A stretch of DNA of 64,000 nucleotides from assembly GCF_018691265.1 (NCBI RefSeq), contig NW_024881330.1, positions 19,674,886 to 19,738,885 of the forward strand. The letters run 5' to 3'. Below the pieces are notes generated by a model. That model saw only the letters and a list, made by a program, of their open reading frames with translations. It was not told the DNA's origin and did not search any database. Position 1 is the stretch's first letter, and the number at the start of each line of letters is the position of its first letter. Origin of the DNA: Tyto alba. Taxonomy: Eukaryota > Chordata > Aves > Strigiformes > Tytonidae. Positions 25,717-36,700 of the stretch are shown piece after piece. Position numbers and translations under genes: made by a program.

Positions 25717-26124
25717 TTAAAATGCATTAATTATTACCTCAGATGACAAACATGTATCACCAAGGGACAATTTTGCAGAGGACAGATAAGAATTGGTGAC
25801 AGTAATATCTTCTAGCTCAGTGCTGAAGTGATCAGACTCTTTGATGACATTATAATTTAGGGCCATGCTGTAATTGGCCGGTTTCTTTTCCTGTTTCTGC
25901 TGACAGTTGCAGAGTTTCCTGAAGGCTGCTCTGAATTTCTGGGACATGAGATTGTAAATTACAGGATTGATGGCACTATTTAAATAAATACAGATTCTGC
26001 AAAATAGCAGGAACCAGTTTTCCTGGAAGGGGCTGGAGAGAAAGGAATTGACCACGACCAGTGTGCGGTAGGGCATCCATAGAAAGGCAAATAGGATCAC
26101 AACCACGGCCAACATCTTGGTAAC
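25717..26124 (-). CDS. TRHR: TRHR second coding exon (residues 266-400 and stop)
   Basis: 135 codons plus TAA (25719-25717) begin with GTT-ACC-AAG directly after the CAG of the acceptor (26126-26125). The exon encodes TM6 (about 267-290, with F277, W281 and P283), extracellular loop 3, TM7 (about 302-322, with N318-P319 and Y322), the short helix-8 segment with C337 and C339, and a Ser/Thr-rich tail expected to bind arrestin after phosphorylation. The last five residues (IINAF) do not resemble the mammalian end as I recall it, although the tail length is the same. The reading frame continues upstream of the acceptor for only four codons to an ATG, which is an artefact of reading into the intron. 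Confidence 0.97.
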   Translation of the reverse strand, partial: VTKMLAVVVILFAFLWMPYRTLVVVNSFLSSPFQENWFLLFCRICIYLNSAINPVIYNLMSQKFRAAFRKLCNCQQKQEKKPANYSMALNYNVIKESDHFSTELEDITVTNSYLSSAKLSLGDTCLSSEVIINAF

Positions 26125-27682
26125 CTGGGGGAACACAAAGGTAGACAGAAGAGGGGCAGAAAGTTAGTACTCATCTTGGAAGGAACATGTGCATTCCTAC
26201 ATCTCTAGGGACAAAGCAAATCTATGACTCTTCAGCTGAGAATTTCTGATCAGTTTTTGATTCAGAAAGGTTTTCTACCGTAAGAAGAACAAAAAAAACC
26301 TGGCTCCAAATTCCTCCCACTTTTTGTTAAATTACTCTTTCCAGGTGACATCTCAATAAGCTGATTGTCGTAGACCTTAGACTTTTCAACTTCTCAAGCT
26401 GGAAGGAGGTGTTGATCCAAATGGAAAAATGAGGATTTAAGTAATTTTTTCCAACCACATTAATCTCCTCCTTTAGACTAGTATAGTCCATAGAGTAATT
26501 GAACCTGAAGCCTAATTAAATTATCTGCTCTAACAGCCACCCTAAAAGAATTTACAAAATCCAAAAATAATGAAAAAAAAAAATTAGATGTATTTATTTT
26601 CCTCAAAACCTCAGTATTTAATTAGATCTTCATGATTTGGGATTTACTTTGAAATGACAGAGTTTACAAAGCCAGGAAAAAAAAAAAGGTTAACAATAAA
26701 ACTTGATTATTATAAGAACTTTCATCTATTGTGTAAATTTGTTTTGTACAGAGGAAAAACAACCTTTGGGTATACCGAGCATAGCTGAAATTAAATGAAT
26801 AAGAAATAATTTACAAATTAGGAAAAAAACCCACTGTAAAAAGAGTCTTTTTTCTTGTAAATAATTTAATTATAGTATATATGGTATTCTTTAGACTCTA
26901 GATTAAAGAAAGTTTGAAAGATGCTAATAAACAAGGCAGAAAGTACAGGAGATGTGACAGTGGGATAGTATGGTGTCACATCCTTATGTAAATCAGGAGA
27001 TAACTTGGTTAACTCTGTGCATGAACTGTGCATTGGCACTGATTTTGGTAAGCTACAAGTCCTTCTTTTGAGTGCGCGTTTTTTACTATTTGCCTTTCCT
27101 CTTTACATAAAACCATTATTGTTTATTGACAGATTAGTCTAAAGAACTTCTTTTTACTTTTGCTTTACACCTTTTTCTGGGTACCTGAAGTTTACTTCAG
27201 TGAAACAGCAACTCCTGTAACCACAGGATACATTCTGTCTGTGTGAGTTACAATTTCATTGCTTTCAGAAAAGATAGATGTAGATCAATAAAGTGTTTCA
27301 GCTGTTTCCGGGGGGACAGACAGATAACTCCATGGTAGTGGTTTGAGCTCAGAGGGCAACTGAACTCCACACAGACACTCACCCCCCTCCTTCCCTGCCA
27401 GTGCTGAGGAGGAGAAAATAAAGCAAAACACTCATAAATGCATGCTAGCTTTCGATGTCTTTTTTAGTCTGAAGTTATAGGAGAGCATTTAATTCTCTTA
27501 TCTTCTGATCAGATAGCTCGTTAGATAGAAAGCCTGCCATCTCATTGCCTAAGGGATGTATTTTATTCTAGCTACTCAGAAAAGCACATACATACATAAT
27601 CCAGTTTGTTGTTTTTGTTATCGATATTATGATAAAGAATGGTGAGAAGGGCAAAGTTACTCTATAAATGAACATCTATCTA

Positions 27683-27756
<74 letters not shown>

Positions 27757-30700
27757 ATCTATCTATCATCTATCTATCTACCTACCTATCTCTAAACGTA
27801 CATATTAAAAGGCTACAATTTTGTCCTATAATTCTCCTCCCTTTACCCTCACTTTTGATTTTCCTACAACTGTGTTCAGTATAAGCAAAAAATGAGACTG
27901 AGAAATATTGTCTCATTTTTTGTCACTTGATTGATACATTTCCTTATGACTTCTACACTATTTTTCTTGTTTGCTGTGCACAAACAATCATTATACTAGA
28001 GCAAAATGAAAATGTGAATGTCTCAGGTAACTAGAAAAATGATTTTTCCTTATCTCCGAACCACTTCTAAAAGGACTAGTTCTGTGCAAGTATCAAGGTG
28101 ACCCAGTACTGACCTGCTCTGGCTGAGGAAGACTCAGGACTCCTCACCTGCTGCCTCTCCTCCCTCCAGCTCAACTCCAGGCTGTGCCTCCAAATTGAGC
28201 AAATCCATTCAACTGAGAATAATCATTCATCATGGAAAATAATTCACATTTAAAGGAAGAAAGTAACCATTTGTGGAGCTTGGATTAACAATGAGACTGA
28301 GCCCAACTAACAGATGTGTGGCATCAGCTCAGGCATTCAGAAGGCAAGTCGATAATCATCCACATAGGCATCAAAGTACTTCACCACCAGAAGATCAGCA
28401 GGGGTCTCTATTATCATACCTATGATCATTGCTAATTTACAGTTCTTCTGAACATGTCTTTAACGAACAATTGCTCAGAGAATCACTTACAATGGTGCAG
28501 CTGTCAATTTGAGTCCTGGGTTGAGCTAGAAGTAAATTGATCTTACTGTCAGGAAGGGGATATTTTAGAGTCACACAATTAATACTTTAAGGCAAAGAAA
28601 AAAGGCTGTTACTCTTCAGGTGACTGTACCTTATATGCCTCAAAGACATATATGTATGTAATGTGCAAAGTATTAGCTAAATTGATGTACACTGGCAGCT
28701 CGATGTGCATTTTCCTCCTATCTAACACACTAGCTTGTACTGCTGCTATGTTCATCTTACTGAGGCTGCAATTTGACAACATATTAGAATTGGCTCTTAG
28801 CACCAGATAAAAAGTATCATGATCACAACACAAAGTGCCCTGAGCTGAGATCAGTTCAGTCTGCAGGTTTGAATGTGTTTGAAAATGCCAAGAGGTTAGC
28901 CTCTCACTGTCAGATGTTATGCAGCACTCAGACTCCATGATTTCCTGATCTTGACATAAACTGAAGCCAAGGTAACCTGTGACCGCAGCTAAAAAAGCAA
29001 TCTTGTTCTTACCTCCCTCCTTCTTCTGGCCCCAGTGATGATAGCGTGGGCCAGGTCAGGCTGCTGGTTCAACTGGAAATAAAGTACATCTCTGCAGAGA
29101 CGGTTTTTGGTTTGCTTAGGTCAATGATCCAACTCATGTACCCATATGCTGCCACAGAGTCTACAGTCAGTGCAAGAGAAGAAGCAGGCACATGTGGCTA
29201 TGGGGGCTCAGTCAGTGCAGGACAATGGGAGGAATTCACCATAATTTTAAACAGGCTGCAGCGCATATCCTTCCAAAGCTGCCAAACCCCACAAATCTGG
29301 CACAAGCTCTCTATTGTCAGGCATAAATTCTGTTGCCTGATCCATCTGACCAGCAATGGTTGTGCCTCTGAGATCCACTGCGAGGTCCCAAGTTCAGACA
29401 GTTATTTCCTCATTCGTAAATCCTCCCTAAGCCGGTTCCGGAGGCAGTGGCTTTTCATGCTCAGCTACCTCAGAGTATGACCTATGTGCAAATGACATCG
29501 GTTCCCAGAAGGTGCTCTGGCACCCCTCACTTTGTCCCCAGCCAGACGACAGAGGGCTTGTCACTCCACCGCGGACTGAGGCTTCTGACCCAAAAATGCT
29601 GCAAGCACGCCCTGGACTTTCATCACACCTGAATTAACCTTTATAAATGAACCTATCTTCTAAATACATTCTTCAGGCCAAAACTGCTTTCTTATCCACA
29701 CCAAAAATCTTAATTGGGATGGATGAGGCTGAACAGAAATAGGTTAGAGGAAAGTTTGGTCCGCTTTGCTTAAGTAAACTGCCATATCCTTTTTCAAATC
29801 ACTTCATATGAAACATAACTAAACATCAGTTGGGGGGAGCTAATTATTTGACGTCAGTGGAGTGCTAAGAGGATAAACTTTTTTAAGAACCTGCTTTTTA
29901 TTACCTGTAACCATACACCAAAGCTCCCTGAAAGCAGCAGCATTAACATCTTCATTCATTACTCAGGTGAAGGCAAGCATACACTGATTACTCTTTTCTT
30001 GTGGATGTGCACTACATATCCTATACTCAGAGTACAAATTATTCTCAGTTAAGGAGATTGAAAACATGATTAAAAGGCTTTGAACAAATCCATTTTAGTC
30101 CAAATTTCAAGTGTACTTTGAATGATAGTGAAGTGCTTGAGTTTGAATGTGTTCCTGGCTGCATGCAACCATTCTTCAAGCCGTATCTTTTGGCTTCTGA
30201 GAATGTTCTGAAAAATATTTAAAATGGTTTTTTACTACAGAGATTCCAAATATTTTAATTCTGAACCACTATTCTCTTTTTCCTTCCTGTTTCAAAACCT
30301 TATCATTCTAAGGAAGTGCTTTTACAAAACATTTTCATTACCATGGTACTCACAATTTGGTAGTTGCTTCCTTCTACTTTGAATACTAATCTTTCTTACA
30401 TCGATAGGTAAAAATAGTAGTCACACTTACTAAGTTACTGTGTCATAGAGTCACTCTGGTGTTTTAAAAGGCATGTAATAGTATCTTTATTTCTTGTGCT
30501 TGGTGGTGTTTATTGCAATGCACAGAGATTGTATATGCCAGTCCATGATTTTGTAATCCAAAACAAGTTGTACTATGAGGAGGAGGATTAAATAAACAAA
30601 AGGATTAAGCTCTTGATATAATAACACTGTAAGTGAAAACAAGGAATATGATTGAGGATTTTATGTAAGCCATACAAAACTCTTGAATTGCAAGATAGAA

Positions 30701-33700
30701 TCTATGCTTGCTTTGTTATAAGAGAACAGAGCAGTTTCTCTGGCAGGAAGGTCATCATGTACTGCATCAATGTCTAAGAAAGGACTTTCTCTAGAGGGTA
30801 ACCTACCTGTTTTAATCGACCATGGAGGGACCTTAGATAATTTTATTTGACTAAGCAACCAACTTCATGAGATACACATAATGTTAAGTGAGTTGGATTC
30901 CATCTCAAGTATAAACAAACGTATTTGCTATCTAAGGCTGTATTTACTTTTCACAGTGACCTTGATAACTGAGAAAACTAGGAGTTCCTTTGGGGAAAAT
31001 ATGAAATCCACCTGTGAATATGTAGTTTAGTGTTCATATTATGTATGGACATGAAAAAAAAAAGTGAGATCTGTTGGCTGAGCTAAGTGAGATAAAATGG
31101 AAGTGTGGGAGAGATCAATACAGACAGAACCAGGATCTGATGTAGAGGACCAGACAGATGAGGAACATATCAGAAAGATAAAAGGAAGCACACAGCTCAG
31201 GTTGTGATTCCATGAGCACATCAGCCAGATAATGTATGGGCTCTTAGCTGCTATAAAATGGTGACTAGGTTGCCACCTTGTCTTCCCATCTGCTTTCCCT
31301 GGCCTCTTGCTCTCTTTTAAAGATAATGAGCTGCTTGCCAAGGTAGCTCACAGAACAGGTACTCGTAGAAAAAAGGATTTAGTTTTCCTCACATTTTCAA
31401 ATTTTTCCTGTGTGACAGGCAAAACTCTTTTCTATCTCTCAGTTTTAAGTTCTCTCACACTCTTCCAACAGTACCTGGGTCTTCAGGGCATTTTCTTGCT
31501 TATGAGCAGCAAAAAATGATTCAAATATTCAGAAGAAAAAGCATTAATGTTTAAGAAATGTTGAGAGATCCTATTACTTGTGCTGATAGGAAAAAAAGAA
31601 ACACTGTTAGCAAAATTAAGCACACACAGGAAAAAAAATAAAAAAAAAAGAGGCAGAAATTACTTTTCTCCCTTGTACTGTATGCTTTAAAGAAGCATTC
31701 AATGTTGGTTGGAGCTACTTGTCGGTGAACTTTTGTTTTATTGTGAAATCTGCTCTGAATACTTTGACTAATACATTTTCTATTCATGAAATGAAACCTT
31801 TCATTCTCACTTGTTTTTTTTCATAAAAGATTTAGGAATAGAATGCCTAAAATGGACAAGAAGGGAAACTGTGATCAGCTTTCAACTTTACCATCACGGG
31901 TACACATCTGATCTGAATTCATTGTCCTAAAGAGAAACTATAAAATAAGTGGCTAAACCTTCAGAAGTTTAAATAGGAACCATTATTTTTTTTTTTATTT
32001 CTGTAAACAAAGACATTTTAGAAGTAAGCGGAATTGTGGTGGTGCTGTGTATGAAAAAGCAAAAAAAAAGAAGCGTTGAGACTTATTTTGATACTTTTGC
32101 CAGTTTAAGGTGTGAAGACACAAAAAGGAAGACTCTGAGTAAATACTAAAGAATTATTCGCTTGAATTTCAAGCATGTGTAAAGTTGAAGCTGTAACGTG
32201 TGAATGCAAGTCGAATAAGAACTGTTGCTTGATAGAGGCAATTAACTGATTATATTGAATTTGGTTTGTCTGTGATTTTTGCTAATGGAAAATCTGGCCA
32301 AGCCTTTGATACAGGATCTTGTATTGCTTCCAGTTTGATTTGATGCACACACATTATAATTTATGTGCAATAAATGCCTGTAACTGCAGTTAGTGTTTGC
32401 TCAGTTGCTATTCATTTTGATTAGGATACAGTCAGTTAATGTATTTTCTGTAAACTTAACAATATGGAAGGTTTGTGAGTACCAATAACAGGACAATTTG
32501 GAATAGCAAAGACACAAATTGGTAGGCTAATGAAATTATACGCATGACTGAAAAATAAAAGGTCTAACTCTTACATCTGCCTTTGCAACTTCAGTGAAGA
32601 AACTAAAGCAAAGTGGCAGAAGAACAGCTAACAAGCCAGATGTCTTCAGCCTCCCACAGCACTACTGAAAGTGATAATACCACTGGAGTTGGACTGGATG
32701 ATCACCTGCCAGCCTCAGTGTTTCTGTGAAATTATAACAAAGTCTTGGAGGGAAATTTATTTCATCTAGGATCCTGAGGGGTCTGGGACAAAGTTCCTTG
32801 ATGGCTCATGATCCTTTGGATCACATTCAATCTTTCTTGCCACTACATGCACTTTTTACCCTAGTTCGATGGCAACAATAATGGTTTCTCAGTGCTTCAT
32901 GAGGTCCAGGATTCCTTACATGTTCAAATTATGTCTTTAATTGGACAGTTCCAAATTCATAGTCTGTATTTTCTGGTGAATAGAAATCAACTTCAATTCA
33001 TCTCCTTGGGATCTGTGATCATCTCTCCAAATGATCATATAGCTGTTAAATAAATCTTAACATTGAATTTTCATTGAAGTTCATTCTCTGTCTCTGAATT
33101 AAGTAAATGCATCTCTGAACTGTCTGGCCTTAAGATATACTCTTTGTCATTATATCATCTTCTATTCATATTGATCTTTCCTCTGTTAAGCTTTGAAGTT
33201 TCATCCACTGTGACCTGGATTCAACTGAAGGGTGTTGGAAAATTTTGCTTTCTCAACTTCCCTCCTGTTTAACTTGAGAAAATGTGTACACCAGAAGTAT
33301 TTTATTCTGTTTTCTCAGGTTCAAATTGTGCAGAAATACTTTATAGTTTCTCTGTGGTCAAAGATGTGTCACCTTACTCTTAGTCACCTTTTCATTTTCT
33401 CCCAATCTGCTGTTGGAAAAAACATTATGTCACTGTTTATCACCGAGACCCCCTATAGGCAGTCAAATGCTTTCCCACAGTATTGTTCAGCTATATACAA
33501 ATTTCAGTCAAGCAAGGTTATTTGCTTTGCAAAGCATAGCTGAAAGCCCACTGAACACAGTCACCACAAGCTCCAACAGACCTAATAGTGTTTAAGATTT
33601 TTCTTTAGTCACAAACTAAACACGTTATTTGAAGGTTTACCTGCATGTTTCAATACTAAAAACAAATGCAACGCTAGTTGATTCCTCAGGGCCTAATGCC

Positions 33701-36700
33701 ACATAGCCTTGAACACAAAGTGATTCCTCTGAAAATAGAGCATACCAATATCTCACTTTCTTCTGGCAGAGATGTTCCTTGGGAGAAAGTCAGGTGTTCC
33801 CTACTTACTTGTAGTGGCTGATCAAAAGCTCTGCAAAGACAATAAATGATTCTTACTACTTTCTATAAAGAGTGGATCAGATGGATTTAGCTTCTGATAT
33901 AGAAGAGGCAGAATGAACTGGTTTCTGGTCCTTCTGGGACACCAGGAGCCTGATGGAAAGTCCAAAGTCAATTGGAAATGTACTCCCATATATGCAGGAG
34001 TGCCTGACTGTCAAATAAAACTAGTTTTCTTTTTTTGAAAACCTTCAAAATACATCTATCACACCCTGCTATCCAGTAGAGTTCTGTAAAACAGAATAAA
34101 TATTGCAAGAGTGGGATTGATTTATTTCTTCAGAAGTGGATATAAGAAGGGCACCTGACACATCTTATGGGTACATATTGGCACTCCTTTCCTTGGTAGA
34201 ACTTTAGTTTGCAGTGTAAACAAATCATGCGTAATTTCAGTAGTTATCTAATATCAGTGATAACGAATGTTGTTCAGTGAAACAAAAATGTGATGGAAAA
34301 GGAGATACTTTATAAGAAAAGAAAGCTTATTTTGTGCCTTTCCTTCTGTTTCAACATTTTAAAAAAGACTGACTTTTACACCTGGATTTTTTTTTGCTTG
34401 TCTTCCCTGTTCAGTTTTTTCTTGCAGTGCTTTGAATGAAAACTTCAGGGGGCCCTGAATAGTACTTTGAAGGCATGGTCCATTGGTGGTTGTTGATATG
34501 GGGATATTAATCCTTTAATAAACAAATTTTGTTCCTGTTAGCTTTTCAAACATTGGAATGAAATAAATATTTTCTGGAGCTAACATAGAGCAGTGACTTT
34601 TAAATTGTGTGGGTGGGAGAGTGAAGGCATTGAATGGAATGGATAAGCAGAGGACCACTTTCTATCAGGAAGAGCTGTTTTTTGTTCATTAGAGATGTAC
34701 TATAGCTTCATTCTGAGCTCATCCCTAGGCACCTCACATGAAAATTATGTTAAAATAGGCTTGACTCACCATTATAAAATATATTCCAGGCCTTCTTTCT
34801 AAATTACAGAATGCTCTAAATTGCTGTTCTATTTTGAAAAGAAAACAAAAGTCCTCTGAACCCTGACCATTTTTTTTCCCCCTTCAGTGCTGGCGTGATG
34901 TCTGTTTACATCAGAGACTGAAAATATCTGTTCTAATGAAACTGAACATGGTCCATCTATTCTCCTTCAGCAGTAGCCACTTCCCTCCCACCCTGTTTAT
35001 CTCAGTGCTGAGCTTCCCACCCCTCCCTTGCTTCAGCTTAGGTAGCTGTCCTCCATAGTTGTAAGGAAATATATATTTCACTCTATATTTGCTTCCTCCC
35101 TGAGCATGGAGGTATTCTAGATGCCATATCAGGGTTGTTCCTTCCTTGTCCTGCTCTTTCTATTGGTGCCAGATGTGAGAAAGCATCCTAGGTATCGAAT
35201 CCAGGATCGCTTCCAAGTTGGTCTTCACATTTTCGGTCCATCAGCTTCTAATTTTGGGCTAACTCTCATAGCAGAAACCTAAGTCATGTATTGTCATTTT
35301 TTTGAAGAAAACATTTTAAATTGCATAACTGTATGACTCAGAATATAAAGCATTGACTGTACATAGAAGTTTAATTCTTGGACGCAGACATAGAACACAA
35401 AGCTGACAGTACATATATAGCTATATATCAACAAAATAATATAAGTTAACAAAATGTCTAAAACCTAACAGTACTATACAGTCTATTTCTGCCATGAAAC
35501 AGCTTCAGCTAGTGCTCTTCAACAAAAACATAGCCACTGTATGACAAGGTAGGGGAGAAAATGCTTTCTTAGCCAGGTGAAAAGCAAGTTTTGACCTTTT
35601 GAACAATGGAAGACTTTCCAAATATAGATAAGATAATGGAAAGTCCCATAAAAATTAAGGAAAATGGTATGACCTGGCAGTCTGGGTCAAGCTAAATCCA
35701 GATTAGACAAACAATCCAGGTCAGACTCTGTGGGGAAATCAATTCACGTACTACCGTGTTGGATTAATCATCATCAGAAATGGTTATGAAATTCCTGAGT
35801 TTAACCTTCATGAAGGTTGAGGAAACCTATCTAACCTACTGTTTCATTATGGTATATTTTATAAATATGAGCGCATAATAGGCTAATTATAATAATAATT
35901 AATCATAATCATTCAATGGAACTGTACTGAGTTTCCATGTCCAGGTTTTGACAGTGGGGAGGTTGCAGGGGTGGCCTCTCTGAGAAGAGGCCTGGGTCTG
36001 CCCCGTGCTGGACACAAATGGTTCCATCTAGTTTCAACTAACCCGTCACAGGAGACAGCTAAGCTGGTGGTGCCTCTGTGAAGACGCCTCTGTGAAGAAA
36101 TGGCAAAAATGATGGAAAGAGAAAGTGAGAGAAGAAGAGAACAAAAGAGTGAGAAACAGCAGAGGGAATAGCAAAGTCAGAGAAGGAGGTGGTCCTTGGC
36201 AAAGTAGGCACCACCTGAAGGGTCTGCAGCCCATGCATGACCCACAGTGAAACAGAGGAAAAGAGTGAGAAGGCAGGAGTGACAGAGACAAACCTCTGCA
36301 ATCCAACCACAACTCACCCTGGCCCTGTGCTGCTGCTTGTTTCACGGAAGGGACTGATAGTAACTTGTGGCAACAAATTGGCAATAAATTAATTTTCCCA
36401 AGTGGAGTCTGCATTGCCCATGCCAAAAGTGATAAGTTATCTTCCTGTCCTTATCTTGACTCATGAGCTTTCTTGCTCCTGATCTTCCCATTTTCTCCCC
36501 CATCCTGCTGGGGGGGTGAATGAGGAAGTAATCGAGTGGGTGTTTGGCTGCCAGCTGGAGCCAATCCACCACAAGAACATGCAGACATTTCATTCTGTAG
36601 AAATGTTCTTGGATAAATATAAGAACTTCCACAGAAGTAGGAAGTGTACACCACATTTTCAATCACTTCTTCTACAGTTCACTTGCTGGACACTGTATGC

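Noticed and set aside
29046..29480. Plus-strand open frame of 144 codons, the longest outside TRHR
   Set aside because: It lies in the TRHR intron, has no recognisable motif or splice-framed support, and its composition looks random.
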